From positions 102,122 to 166,121 of the forward strand of contig JBBHKE010000284.1 in assembly GCA_037447655.1 (NCBI GenBank): a stretch of DNA of 64,000 bases. Direction: 5' to 3'. Under the pieces are notes generated by a model that saw only the letters and a list, made by a program, of their open reading frames with translations, had not been told where the DNA came from and ran no database searches. Shown here in pieces: positions 10,127 to 22,200 of this stretch. Source of the stretch: Zygnema cylindricum (lineage: Eukaryota > Streptophyta > Zygnematophyceae > Zygnematales > Zygnemataceae). Made by a program: the position numbers and the translations under genes. Position 1 is the first letter of the stretch. Every line of letters starts with the position of its first letter.

Positions 10127-11027
10127 TGAAATTCTGTGGTCTCCATTGACCCACAGAATGAGCAGCCTATGTAAAGCCTCTAGGATAATATTTGCCCCTT
10201 CTACTTTCCCGCTGAATAAGCGCCACCCAGGCACACAAATATTCTGACCACTCTCACCCTTGTGAGGACAAGACTCCCCTGAGTCAAACGCAAAAAGAAT
10301 CACTGAATTTGCTCACCCGAGCAGTAAGTTATGGCTGGTCAAAGATGACCTTTATAGTTACAAGCTCTCTTAGAGAGAGAGGTACCTAAATATTACTAAG
10401 TCTCGGTCTGCCTACTCACGACTACCTACTATTAAACCCTAGTCCAATAGGAACACTATAAAGTACAAGAAGGTACAATGGGCGATGTACTTATTGTACA
10501 ACTATTGTACGACAAGGTCTACAAGGTGACACCTGTCATATCGGAAGCCATGGTTCCTCCTCCCATCTTCTCCGGTATCAAATAATGTGGCGCCACGTGG
10601 CACCGCGTGACGCTATATCCGTATGCCGCCGAAAAGCTCACTTCGCGTGGCGGCTATAATGCCGGCCGTCCGATCAAAACATATTTTACACGGTTCAGAT
10701 TCGCGTACATGCAGAAATTGCTCATTTTGGTTAGTCTGGTCTTAATTAGCTGTTTCGTTAATGTTTATATATTAATGAAACCCGTCACGTGTATCGTTTC
10801 GTAACGCCTTAATGGTTAAGGCGTTAGGCTACAAAGAATATAGAGGTCACAGGTTCAAATCTAGTACTAGGCACTATTTTAGCCAAAATACCCTTAACTG
10901 CAAAAACTGCCACTTTCTAAATATGGCGGCAGCCATGGCGCGCCTTTGATCCTCACTCTCTTTCTATAAAACAAAATTAAAATAGGGAAGTGAACTATTA
11001 ATTACCTCTTTTCAACAGGTATTTGTA
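10127..11027 (-). mobile_element. F6: solo LTR of a Copia-like family
   Basis: Read on the minus strand it begins TGTTGAAAAGAGG and ends CAGAATTTCA. It is flanked by identical GGTAT (10122-10126, 11028-11032), the 5-bp duplication of LTR-element integration. There is no internal region, so it is a solo LTR formed by LTR-LTR recombination. Its U5-side sequence (AAGACTCCCCTGAGTC, AGCAGTAAGTTATGG on the + strand) matches the F1 and F2 LTRs, so it belongs to the same group. Confidence 0.85.
10803..10873 (+). other. tRNA-like module inside the solo LTR
   Basis: The stretch contains a perfect 10-bp hairpin AACGCCTTAA/TTAAGGCGTT that includes an A-box-like TGGTTAAGGC. About 50 nt later comes the B-box-like GGTTCAAATCT. 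It lies antisense to the LTR. A full cloverleaf with a paired acceptor stem cannot be drawn, so it is not called as a tRNA gene. Equivalent modules occur in the F1, F2 and F3 LTRs. Confidence 0.45.
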
Positions 11028-11351
11028 CAGAATTTGGAAAAACGTACAGTTTATCGTCACTATGACGTTTGCACTACGTGGTTTGTTAAAACGAAGTTAC
11101 ATTATAACGGCCTGTATTAAATCATTATTTGTACTTTTTTACTTAATAAAGTACAATTTTGCACGGTCATAGGTCGTCCGTACTCCACACTATTTAAAAC
11201 GAACTTGTATTAGAATTAAAAACGCTAATTAAACTTTACCTTAAATAGAATAATGAAAAAATTACAATCATTTACTCTATTTCATGTGATAGAGTCGAAA
11301 TTTCGAGCGACCGAATTAGAGTAATTTACTCTAATTACGATTCGCGGTGTA

Positions 11352-11840
11352 CTGATTTTTTGTCGGATTCGTTCGTCACTGTCAGGCTGATGACGTATGT
11401 GGCGTAGGCATTGCCACCTCTTGCAAACTTATTTACAGATACCTCGTACGGAAAGAAATCTTTCAGAACTTGCTGAAAAACGTTTTTTCATTAACTGTTT
11501 TTGAGGTATGTACGAAATTTGGGCTTGCAGCCACCCATACTCGCTCTAAGTACAAATATAGAGTTTGAAAAAATTCCTATCCGTCCATTTATGGATCTGA
11601 CGATTACGACGTGTTTCAAGGACGTTTAAATGGCTGTCGATAGACTAAAAAATAAAAACAACTGTAATATATTTGACGGGTAGAATAACTACCAATATAC
11701 ATGCAAGTGAACAACACTTCTAATTTTTTTGCAATTCATTTTGGGAAATGATAAGCACAGAAGTCATTTTGATTGGACACAAGAGCCCTACGACAAATTT
11801 GCTACAATTGAGTTAGTATTTGACGAACCAATACGTTGAC
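11352..11840. other. Intergenic stretch, nothing recognised
   Basis: This is unique-looking AT-rich sequence between T1-4 and the nest. No coding frame, TIR pair or LTR end was found. Confidence 0.5.
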
Positions 11841-12113
11841 TACACCGTGAATCGCTATTACACCGCGAATCGTTATTAGCGTTATGAACTCTTTATCGGC
11901 GCCCCCAAATTTTTATTTCAAAGCCCGAAATAGAATTGATAATACTAAAATTTCCTTTACGTTAATTACAGTTCTAGAGAATTAGCGTTCATAATTCTAA
12001 TTTATGAAATTATTGAATAGTGTGGTGTACGAACGTGTCAGTCCGTACAAAACCGTACTTTATTAAGTAAGAAAGTACGAAACATGGATTTAAATAATCG
12101 CGATCGTATGTAA

Positions 12114-13926
12114 TGCTAGACTCAAATTTGTAATAGGTCGCCGCGTGTCTATCGCTTTGTCGTCTAGTTTATCATTTGTTGTTTCGTGTACGTTTGTTTA
12201 TGTTATTTTGGAGTTGAGGTGGCGGTTTAACAATTCCCACATTGACAGGGGGATTGTTAGGTTTTACATTGTGGGATTTGTCATTGCGTCGATTATCAGT
12301 ATAGCAATCATTATACGCTTTGGTTTAAGTGTTGATTTTGTGTGACAGAGTTATTTGTGTCTTGTCTTACTTGAAGCGTATGTACGGCAATTTTAAGTCA
12401 CTGTACGGTTGTGTGTCGTAGTGATCATAGTGGTCTTTGTATTGAGGTAATTCTATGGTATCGTACTTCGCTGGTGCGCGTTTCGCGCACCGCGGTTGAT
12501 TGGTTAGTTTGTACTTTGGTACTTGAGGTTCGCTTGAGGTCTCGACATTTCATTAGTGAATCGGACGTCCGCGAGAATTGACGATGTTTCGCTTCCCGAC
12601 GCACGATTCTATTTCGGTTCGATGTGGAGATTTGTCCTTTCGGTTGCGGTGTACATTTGTATGGCCGATATCGTTTCACTTTGTCATGGATTTTTTGCTT
12701 GACGTTCGCTTACGTACCTGTCGATTATGTACGGAGAGCAATGATGTTTGGTTAAGAATTGTAATCAGCCGTCGCTGCCTGTCGCGTGGCCGGCTACACC
12801 GCGAATCGTTATTAGTGTCAACAACTCTAATTTGGGTTCTTAAAATTTTGATTTTTTTCCTCAAATAGGATACATGATTTTAATTTTTCCTTGACGTTAA
12901 TTAAGGTTCCGAACAAAATAGCGTAAAGAATGAAAGTACAATATTATCTAAATAGTGTGGTGTAGGGTGGATGTCAGATCGTACATAAATGTACCTTTTC
13001 AAGTGAAAATTTTACAAAAAATGAATTAAATTAGACGCGCACGCATGGGAACATGCGCTCAAAAAACGGGATTAGTCTGACACGTAAATTAGTCTGACAT
13101 GTACGGATGTTTAAATTTCACGACGGCGTACGATTTCTAATATTTTGTACGGATACATATATTAATATATATATAATCGTACAGAAAGTATTCCATTTTT
13201 GCTGTTCCAAATTAGCATTAACACCGAAAATACAATAAACATTTTTTTTTCTAGTTTTCAAATTCTTAATTAGCGTCAATGACGGTAAATTTACTTCCAC
13301 ACTATCTAAACCTTGACACTAATAACGATGCGCGGTGTAGTTTGTCTTTTCGTTAAACGTGTGGTCTTGGTTGGTTTGGAGTCATTATGTCTCGTAGTTC
13401 GTTTCGTAGATTAATGGTCTCTCATAGATTCGGTTTTGCGACGACCAGGTTCAATTGTTGTTTGGAGTGTACGGATTTGTTTGGAATGTATGTTTTCGAT
13501 GTACGTTTGATTAGTACCTTAGTACTATGTAGTTTCGCATGTGGACGCGATTTGATTGGTAGGCGCTTCATGCGCACTTTATGTTTGGTTTGGTATTTAG
13601 TTTGAAATAGTGACGTTTGGAAGAAGTATATTAAGGCGTAGTAAGAGAGAGGCTTTCTATCAATCAATCTATCAATCAATTGAGTTAGAGTTGATCCTCC
13701 TTGTAGTTTATCAAGGAGTTAAAGAAGTTTGATAGCTTAGTGAGTTTGAGAAGTTAGAGGAGTTGAAGTGACGAGTTTTTTTGAGGGTGTGGGGAAATTA
13801 TGTAAGAAAAGTTCTCCGTGGAATATATTGGCTTCCTTGGGGTTATCTTTCTCTTGTGTGTGTTTTATCTTTTATGCTTCCGCGTGCATTTGCACTCAAT
13901 TTTATTTTATTGTAAATATCATTTCA
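12114..13926 (+). repeat. F4 5' LTR (contains a T1 insertion)
   Basis: It runs from TGCTAGACTC to ATCATTTCA. It includes an internal second PPT-like GGGGGATTGTTAG at about 12250-12262, also present in the 3' LTR. Without the T1 copy at 12797-13337 it is about 1.27 kb. Its 3' portion (GGGGTTATCTTTCTC, CTTCCGCGTGCATTTGCACTCA) matches 52565-52630. Confidence 0.8.
12797..13337. mobile_element. T1 copy inside the F4 5' LTR
   Basis: The left end CACCGCGAATCGTTATTAG and right end CTAATAACGATGCGCGGTG are inverted, with TA on both sides (12795-12796, 13338-13339). The 3' LTR of F4 lacks it at the corresponding place, so it inserted after F4 did. Confidence 0.8.
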
Positions 13927-13928
13927 AG

Positions 13929-13941
13929 TGGTATCGGAGCC
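13929..13941 (+). promoter_or_regulatory. F4 primer-binding site (initiator tRNA-Met 3' end)
   Basis: TGGTATCGGAGCC lies two bases after the LTR end. It differs at one position from the canonical plant Copia site TGGTATCAGAGC, which pairs with the 3' end of initiator tRNA-Met. This contrasts with the anticodon-arm site used by F1-F3 in the same nest. Confidence 0.85.
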
Positions 13942-14307
13942 GGATGTAATGCTCCATAAGTGTTAGGATGATGGAGAGATAGAAGGAAGGAAGGAGGATG
14001 TGTCGTCATTTAAGTGTAGAGGGGATCAATATGAAGCGGCCCTTCCTCCTCGTTCTTTTGGCCGAGATAGACTCGGAGGTGAAAAAAGTTCGGAGGAGGT
14101 ATGTTGAAATAGCTAGATTTATAGTGTATTTTCTGGGTCTAATTAGTTTAATGAAAAAGGCAAGACAAGCGCAGGTAGCCTGCCTCCAACCCTTCTCTCT
14201 AGCCCCCATACTTGTTGTAGTGACTGAAGGAGCGAGAGAGTGATGGAGCCATGGCTGCCTCAGCTCCATAAGCAAGACTAAAGAGTGACATACTTCACTC
14301 TCAACAA

Positions 14308-14385
14308 AAGGTTGGGTTCAGCAGGACTCGAACCTTCGACCGGCAAAGCGAGGCGTAGCTGTCAGCTCTAACCGGTCTGTCATAT
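14308..14385 (-). other. tRNA-like module in the F3 5' LTR
   Basis: On the minus strand, CCGGTTAGAGCTGACAGC (A-box-like) is followed 39 nt later by GGTTCGAGTCC, a perfect match to the Pol III B-box consensus. The spacing fits a normal tRNA. The acceptor stem does not pair convincingly. The 3' LTR has the same module at about 25095-25170. It is antisense to the retrotransposon. Confidence 0.5.
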
Positions 14386-15836
14386 AAGTTCGCTAGTATA
14401 CATAAGGTGTGATAAATATATAAACTATAATATGATTGTTAATTCAATTAACGGAATTATGAATGAGGGAACATAGAACCAATTGAAAATATAGCGCGAA
14501 TATGATCCCCGCACGAAACAAATGAATCAGACATTTGTTTCGACGGTTCACATTAAATGCCGGTTTTTGATCCAACGGCACATATCAGCGTCGAGATCCC
14601 GGAATGGTCACTTTGGCGATTTTTCGGACATGGCATGACCTGACGCCACCCAGAGAGATAACATTTGGTCGCGGAAATTCCGAGGAACATAAGGACGAGT
14701 AATGTTGATATTTGAGTATTTTCTAGGTCTTTATTAGGATAGGAAAAAGAGCAGATGCATACTGCCTCTAACTCCCTTCTCCAAGCCCCCACACTGGTTG
14801 TAGTCACTAAAGGCTGGAAAGAGAATTAGAGCCATGGCTGCCTAAGCTCTCAAGAGAGATAGGAGTAGATAATGGTAGGTTTTACTAAAATTGATCTTGA
14901 CTGACCGAAGATATGATCCTAGTATCTGCCGTCCGTTAAGACTCTGACTGTCGGTAGCTTTATCCTATAGTCTATAATCATTGCTAGACAATATAGGGTA
15001 CAATAAATAAATAAATAAATATTAATATGCAACATATTTCATTTAACTGATTACGGGACGGGCAGTACACGGAAATGAATTAGTGCGCATGAATTCCGGA
15101 CTGCACCGAGTTATCGAAACATCATTCTTTTCGCCGACTAGGATTAAATTCGCGTATTCATCGAACGGCCGTGGTAGGAGCCGAGATTGGAGATAGAGCG
15201 TATTGGCGTTTTCCGAACGCCACCACTCTTGATGACACATGGCGACATCGTACGAGTTTGCGGAATTCCCGAAGTACAAGACAACAAATCCGAATGTGAC
15301 AGATGTCACCTGTATGGCCCTGTCGTACAGTTGCTGTACAAAAAGCATACCGGCACCCATACTTTTCTGTACAGTACAGTCTTGTGATTTGCACCATATT
15401 TCAGTAGAAGGGGTTTTAGAGAGGGAATAAGACTTAGAATATTTTTGGAAGGTAATCGCCTCTTTGAGAGAGCACCTTGTATAAAATGCTAACTTTGGGC
15501 AGCCATATCAATCAATTAACTTGACCATTTTCAGTGATTCTTTTTGTTCCAGACTTAAGGGAGTCAAATCTACACAAGGGTGTAGTTAGTCAGAGTTATT
15601 TGTTTTCCTGGTTAGCTGCATTTCTAAAGGAAAGTTAAAGTGGGTGAATATGTCCAAATCTCATATTCTAACTTTACATTTTCTGGTGGAAATGAGCACA
15701 CAGAAAGGGTTATTTCACAGGGGTGAAGCTGTATTGGGGTTCTGACTGTCAAGGGGTCAGGCATTTGGGTTTATATCAAGTTAGGAGTTGGCACTCTCTA
15801 GATTAACTTCTGTTAGATATGCGATTTCTGTGGGCA

Positions 15837-17095
15837 ATGGAGCACACTGAGTTTCGAGTTATGGGCCCACCATCTAGGGTGCATATGTTCAATGGAACAG
15901 ACTTCACTTATTGGGAGATTACGATGGAGGGATTGCTTTTCGAAAAGCACTTGTGGGGAATGGTTTCGGGTTAAGTGAGGTGTCTGCCACCGTGATTTTG
16001 TGGTACTCACTACGGCGGTTCATCTAGGGCTTCGCAGAAAAACCAACCGTATTTCAGATGCAATGGAAGGTGAAGGGAAAAAATATTGCTATGAAAAGGG
16101 GAAATGAGGAGAAAGATAAAGGGACACTTTTGGTGAGGGGAACTAGGCTCTCCGCCAGAGCTTCACTTAAAGGGGTTATAAGTAAAACTGAAGAAAATGA
16201 TAGTAAATCAAGGAGTATAAAAACACCATAGCAAATCATCTCATACTTAGAAATGTGTCTAAGTCCTTAACTATCACTCTTTTAAATCTAACCAAGTATT
16301 CGGAAATTTTAGAAACACTAAGTCAGATTTATAAGACTGAGACTATTCAGAGGCAGCAATTAGTAAAATAGAAAATAAAGGCCTATGTTTATAAAGGGGG
16401 TAGCAAGATAGAGTTTTGTAATGATATATCTGCGTTATATGTTGAGCTTGCTAGTGCGGGATATGTAGAAACTGAGGAGAGGAAGATTAATACACTACTC
16501 ATGAAACTCCCAGATGAGTACGAAAAAATCATTTGTCGTATGCAGGCAATTGATGGCTCCTCATGGACTTAGAGCTTTACCATGGGGATAATTCTTGTGA
16601 GGGAAAGCACTTTGGAGTTTCGTAGGAGAAGTAACAAAGTGAATGTATTTACAGCAGGTGGTGATTAGCGAAAGCGTGATGAGAGGAACGGCGGTGACGA
16701 GTGTAAGTGTGATGAGAGGAAGAAAAACAAAGGTAAACCTTATCCGAACTTTGCTAGAAAGAGAGGGAAAGGAAAAGAATAGGAAACTTTGGAAAAAAAA
16801 GGTTTTCTTCTTTTGTAGGGAACCGGGTCATTATATGGAGGAATGCCCTTGTTTGGAAGAACTTAGAAGTTGGAATGTGGATCTGGAGGAAGAAGGGGAA
16901 GAGGAGAAAGAGGATGAAGATATGTTGGAGCTTCTCCGCATCGCTAGTATGGGGAAGAGAGAAAAGCACACAGAAATTCCACGGAAGCAACAGTGTGCTT
17001 TTGGAGGTCTAAGGGAAGTAAAGAGAGAGGAGATACTTGAAGGAGTTCAAAATATTGAGGATAGTTTTATAGATATTTTGGAAGCAGAAAACTAG
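15837..17095 (+). pseudogene. gag: F2-a gag remnant
   Basis: The frame starts at the ATG inside the LTR end. The N-terminus M-E-H-T-E-F-x-V-M-G-P-P-S parallels F1 and F3. It is broken by several stops from about 15970 and by frameshifts. A CCHC-type zinc knuckle is visible near 16803-16850 (FCREPGHYMEEC), but its first cysteine is replaced by phenylalanine; the F2-b copy keeps it. The tail is Glu/Lys-rich. The product would have been the nucleocapsid/capsid protein. It is inactive as written. Confidence 0.75.
15857..15871 (+). promoter_or_regulatory. F2-a primer-binding site (copia type)
   Basis: AGTTATGGGCCCACC follows the LTR end directly. It matches the Drosophila copia-type site, which pairs with the anticodon-arm part of initiator tRNA-Met. 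It is embedded in the gag frame, where it encodes V-M-G-P. Confidence 0.75.
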
Positions 17096-17364
17096 TCGGA
17101 AAAGGAGACTTAAACGGATTCCGGGGAAAAGGGAGAAATAATTCTAGAGGGGGTTTTAAAAGATAGGGGCGAAGAGGAATATTTAATGAAAGGTTTAAGG
17201 GAGGAGAAATATTTATTGGGAATAATATTAGAAAGTGAAAGTGGAAAGAATTCCATGGGAGAGAGTGAAGAAAGTTCAAAAAATGAGGTAATCATCATGG
17301 ATAGAAATTTGAGCTCGAAAGATGTAGATTTTATGAGGAAATTAGTGGGGACTCTTGATTTTAG

Positions 17365-17745
17365 GATACATTTTGGGGTAATGGTTTTGTCATCACTAAT
17401 GGGAGTGATGTCATCTATGAAGGTGTACCCGTAAAAAGGTTAGCACCTTGGTGTGTGTTGCAGATTGGTGATGGGGCTGGCTAGTTGAATTACAAGCGAG
17501 AAATCGGTTTTTGTTTGGATGGAAAAGAGATGAGGTGGATAATGTCTTTGCTCAGATATATGAAAAGTAGGATGCTAAATAAAATGTATGATCTGCAAGA
17601 TGGAATGTTTACTTCAACTCAATTAATGGACCTTTTTAAATATGAGGGTGTTGTCTTAAAGTTTTATGAAAGGAAAAGTAAAAGGAAAAAGAAAAAGGGG
17701 AAGGGAATGTTCGTTTATTTGTTTGTAAGAATTGAAAGGAAATAG
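17365..17745 (+). pseudogene. F2-a second coding region, unknown product
   Basis: Downstream of gag the sequence still reads as protein-like but matches no protease, integrase or RT. Motifs are GNGF-I-T, YEGVPVK, LQIGDGA and DGK-MRWI, with stops. The same order occurs in F2-b on the minus strand at about 33780-34010. A frame change midway is possible: the alternative frame gives DEVD-FA in both copies. It could be a diverged pol remnant or a captured sequence. Confidence 0.4.
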
Positions 17746-19251
17746 ACTAGAAAATAAAGGGAGTGTTGATATTTGAGTATTTTCTAGGTCTTTAATAGGA
17801 TAGGAAAAAGAGCAGAGGCAGACTGCCTCTAACTCCCTTCTCCAAGCCCCCAAAATTGTTGTAGTCATTGAAGGCTGGAAAGGGAGTTAGAGCCATGGTT
17901 GCCTAAGCTCTCAAGAGAGACACGAGTAGATAATGGTAGGTTTTACTAAAATGGATCTTGACCGACCCAGGATTTGATTCTGGTATCTGCCGTCTGTTAA
18001 GACTTTGACAGCCATTAGCTTTATCAAATAGTCTATGATCATTCCTAGACTGGGTACAATAAATAAATAAATATTAATACGCACCATCTTTTATTTAACT
18101 GATTACGGGACGGGCAGTACACGGAAATGAATTAGTGCGCATAAATTCCGGACCGCACCGAATTATCGAAAAAACATTCTTTTCGCCGGCTAGGATTAAA
18201 TTCGGGTATTCATCGAACGGCCGTGGTAGGAGCCGAGATTGGAGATAGGGCGTTTTGGCGTTTTCTGGACGCCACCACTCCTGATTACACATGGCGACAT
18301 CGTACGGGTTTGCGGAATTCGCGGAGTACAAGACAACAATTCCGAATGTGACAGATGTCACCTGTATGGCCCTGTAGTACAGTTGCCATACAAAAAGTAC
18401 ACCGGCGCCCGTACTTTTCTGTACGGTATAGTCCTGTGATTCGCACCATACTTTAGTAGAAGGGGTTTTAGAGAGGGAATAGGACTTAAAATATTTTTGG
18501 TAGGTAGTCGCCTCTTTGAGAGAGCACCTTCTATAAAAGGCTAACTTTGGGCAGCCATAACAATCAATTAACTTGACCATTTTCAGTGATTCTTTTTGCT
18601 GCGGACTCAGGTAAGTCAAAGCTACACAAGGGTGTAGTCGGTCTAAGTTTTTTGTTTTCCAGGGTGGTTGCATTTCTAAGGGAAATTCAAAGTGGGTGAA
18701 TGTGTCCAAATCTCATATTCTAACTTTACATTTTGTGGTGGAACTGAGCACACAGAAAGTGTAATTTCACAAGGGTGAAGCTGTATTGGGGTTTTGACTG
18801 TTAATGGGTCAGTCATTTGGGTTTATATCAAGTTTAGGGTCGGCACTATCTAGATTAGCTTCTTTTGGATTTGTGATTTCCGTGCGCAATCGAGCACATA
18901 GAGTTTCAAGTAAAACTTGGATACGCGTCCACTCAATGGCCTTGTCGTACTATATTAGATAGGGGTTGTGAGAGGGGTTCTGGACTTAGTAATTTTTCTG
19001 TAGACAATCACCTCTCTCTTTGAGAGTTTGTATAAATTGGCATCTTTGCCACCTCATAACTTATCGGCTTGTTGGCCGTTTTCAGTGATTCTTTTTGCTA
19101 AGGACTTACAAGATTCCAAGCTGCACAAAAGTGCAGTCTGATTGTCAAATTGTCCTCCTGAGAAGTAGTGGTTGTGGGTGAGAGTGGGTTAGTTAAAAGC
19201 TATTTAGAGGCTTGCTGAATCCTGTAGTCTAATGGAGGACACAGAGTTGCA

Positions 19252-19266
19252 GTTTATGGGCCCACC
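19252..19266 (+). promoter_or_regulatory. F3 primer-binding site (copia type)
   Basis: GTTTATGGGCCCACC follows the LTR end TTGCA. It is the same class of site as in F1 and F2 and is likewise inside the gag frame. Confidence 0.7.
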
Positions 19267-22200
19267 CTCTAAGGTGCCCAGCTTCAATGGATCTAGGTTT
19301 TTCTATTGGGAAGCCATGATGATGGGGGATTTTTACAAAAAACGATATTGGGGTATTGTAAGTGGACAAGTGAAATGTCCACCTCACTAAACTCCACTAG
19401 GGTTTGGTGGAATGAGGTTTTCTGCAGCAACCTCTGCTGTAGCAAAAGAGGCAGATGATGGGGACAATAGTGTGTCTGAAAAGGGGAAAGAGAAGGAGAC
19501 GCCTCTTACTCTTATTGCTCTTATTACCACGGCACTCGGAGCGGCGACCGTGAAGACCGCGGAGAACAACACCCAAACGTGGGAAGACATCAACATGGCG
19601 GCCAAAATCTTCATTCTAAGACACCTCACTCAGGCTTTCACAACCCTCCATCTTTACATTTAGAAGGTTGAGGAGTTGTGGGTGAGTTTGGTGGAAATCT
19701 ATAGAGCTGGTACTATTCACGAGCTCAAGTTGGCCGCATAAAAGTTGGGGAATTATACTTACAAAGGGGGAGAGATGTTAGACTATTGTAATGATCTCTG
19801 TTGTTCGTATATAAAGATGGAGAGTGCCGGGTGGATAGGTAGAATAAAGATGAAAGATAACACTCTCATCACGAAGTTACCCGACGAGTATGAAAACATA
19901 GTGTACAGAGTACTGGAAATAACTGACAATTCATAGAAGTGTAACATTGTGGTCCGGATGATACTTGTGCAGGAGAATACAATAAAGATTAGAAGGGGGG
20001 GAAAGAGCATCCAAGCTCTAGCTGCAAGAGGAAACCGATAGGGGAAGGATCCGAAGAAACCATTCAAAGGAGAAAGAGATCAGTTTGGAGGACTGAGGCC
20101 CCCAAAAGGGTCTTTGTCATTTTTGCAAAAAGTCGGGACACTTCATAGCGGATTGTATGAAGCAATCAAAGTTGAGGCTTCAAAAGAACCGTGGAGTGGG
20201 TTCTTCCGGAGGGAGGAAGAAGGCAGTTCTGGTCACAAAAGTGAAAAGAGAAACGGAGGACGAGTCCTCTGAGGAAGAGGATGGGGAGCTTCTTCTTGAC
20301 GAGAGTTTGGAGGAGAAGGAGATCCCTCAGAAATAAAAGTGTGCTCTCGGAGCAATTCTGGAAGCTCCACAGGAAGGATGGATCATCGACTCAAGTGCAT
20401 CCATGCATATCTGTTGTGATACACACCTCTTTACTAAGCTAAGAAAGATCCCTATTGTAGAGATAGAGTATGGAGATGGGAGAGTGGTTAATAGAGATCT
20501 AGTGGGGTCGGTAGATGTGAAAGTCTTAGTGGAGGGTAAGACTTCTATACTCACCTTCTTAGATGTAATCTACATTCCTCAGCTGAGTAAAAATCTTGTC
20601 TCTTCGTCTGTGTTATATGACAAATAGTTTGATACCTTCCCTAGAAAGGGATTCTTTACTGCTAAGTATAGGGATGAAACCTACTTCACGGCAGATAAAG
20701 GTAGCCAAGGAATGTTTAGGCTTAAACTAAGTAATGAAAAGAAGAATGCTTACTATGTTGGTGTTCCTAAATTGATGATTTGGCATAAGCGGTTGGGGCA
20801 TGTGCATTTTGATAGGTTGAGGGAAATGAAAAAGCTTGGGGTAGTAGAAGGCATTCAATTTGGGGATAATAAAACGATGGATGATTGTAGTGGTTATGCT
20901 GAAGGTAAGGCTCACAGACTCCCTTTTCCCAAAGCCGCCACATATAGGGGTGAGAAAGTACTAGATTTGGTCAACACAGATATGTGGGGACTTGCAAAAG
21001 TACCTTCGGTCGGAGGGAAGAGGTTTACGTTGACAATAACCGATGACTATTCTAGATACTCTAGAGTCTACTTCCTAAAAAAAAAGTATAAAACACCAAC
21101 TTACTTTAAAGAATATAAACCTTGGAGTGAGAAGTTGCAATGGAACCCCCATTAAGAGAATAAGGAGTGATAATGAGGGGGAATATACCTCTAACCAGTT
21201 TGAGGAATATTTGAGAGATGAGGGAGTTCAGCACTAGACAATTGTACCATATAACCCGGAAAAAAATGAGGTAGCTGAGAGGTTGAACAGAACACTAGGA
21301 GATAATGTGTAGAGTATGTTGGCCGACAAGAATATAGGAAAGAGATTTTGGGCTTAGCCATGAACTGTGCCAACTACATTAAGAATATAGTCCTAACCTC
21401 AGGCGTAAAACGAATGACACCTTATGAGAGATGGGATGGAAGGAAACCAAATGTCTCCCACCTTAAAGTATTGTGTAGCTAAGTTTAAAGTCTTGACAAG
21501 CATAGGAAAAACAGGAAACTAGATGCTAAAGGAAAACCTAGATACTTTGAAGGATATGATGAGGATGTCAAGGGATATAGAGTCTATGACTTAGCAAAGA
21601 AAGATATCATTCTGGTCAAAAACTTGGTTGTCATGGATGAAGGGAAGTCATTTGACTCCTTCAATATACCACAAAGAAAAGAATCAGTTTTGAGTTTAAA
21701 AGTGAGGAGAACTCTGTCGTTCCCGAAAAGGACATGAGTGAAAAAGTGATTGTAGATTCAAAGGAGATCTAACATACAAGAGATCCATCAGAAACCTCAC
21801 ATATTCTTATGGACTTCAAGGAGACAGAAGAGGAGGAATCGGAACCTGGTTCCATGGATAGCGGAGCTGATGAGACAGTAAGGAGAAATCCAAGACTTCC
21901 CTCCATTCCAACTTCAAAGTTTGAGGGAGGGAGCAACAGCGACAATAGGATACAAGAGAAATAGGCCGCCCATAAGGTAACTAAGCTATCTCATCAGATG
22001 AGCCTCAGTCATACACAGAGGCAGTGAACAGTCTTGAGAAAGACAGATGGATAAGAGCCATAAATGATGAGATGGCCTATATCATGGAAGCAAATACTTG
22101 GGAATTAGCGGAATGACCTCTGGACAGAAAACCGATTAGTTGTAAATGGTTGTTTAAACTAAAATAAACCTAGATAATACCATTGAGAGATATAAGGCTC

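Larger units (their letters stand above)
10031..11349. mobile_element. T1-4: T1 copy lacking its left end, split by a solo LTR
   Basis: The body (CTCTACTGTAAATAAGG, then ACAGTTTATCGTCACTATGACGTTTG) follows T1-1, and the right end ACGATTCGCGGTG is intact with TA after it. The left terminal repeat is not seen: the element starts at the right TA of T1-3. It contains the solo LTR at 10127-11027. Confidence 0.6.
14703..18908 (+). mobile_element. F2-a: gag-only Copia-like element with AGTAA duplication
   Basis: The 5' LTR is 14703-15856 and the 3' LTR is 17764-18908, both starting TGTTGATATTTGAG. The target duplication AGTAA is exact (14698-14702, 18909-18913). The insertion splits the F3 5' LTR: the sequence on either side (GAGGAACATAAGGACG and ACTTGGATACGCGTCC) joins as in the F3 3' LTR near 25665-25700. 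The internal region is only 1.9 kb and carries a broken gag and an unrecognised second region, but no protease, integrase or RT. Confidence 0.85.

Noticed and set aside
10803-10873. Genuine tRNA gene
   Set aside because: A and B boxes are present but no paired acceptor stem or proper anticodon arm can be drawn.
15043-15360. Minus-strand frame in the F2-a LTR, with a counterpart at 18095-18709
   Set aside because: It is LTR sequence duplicated in both ends; frame lengths differ between copies and no domain is seen.
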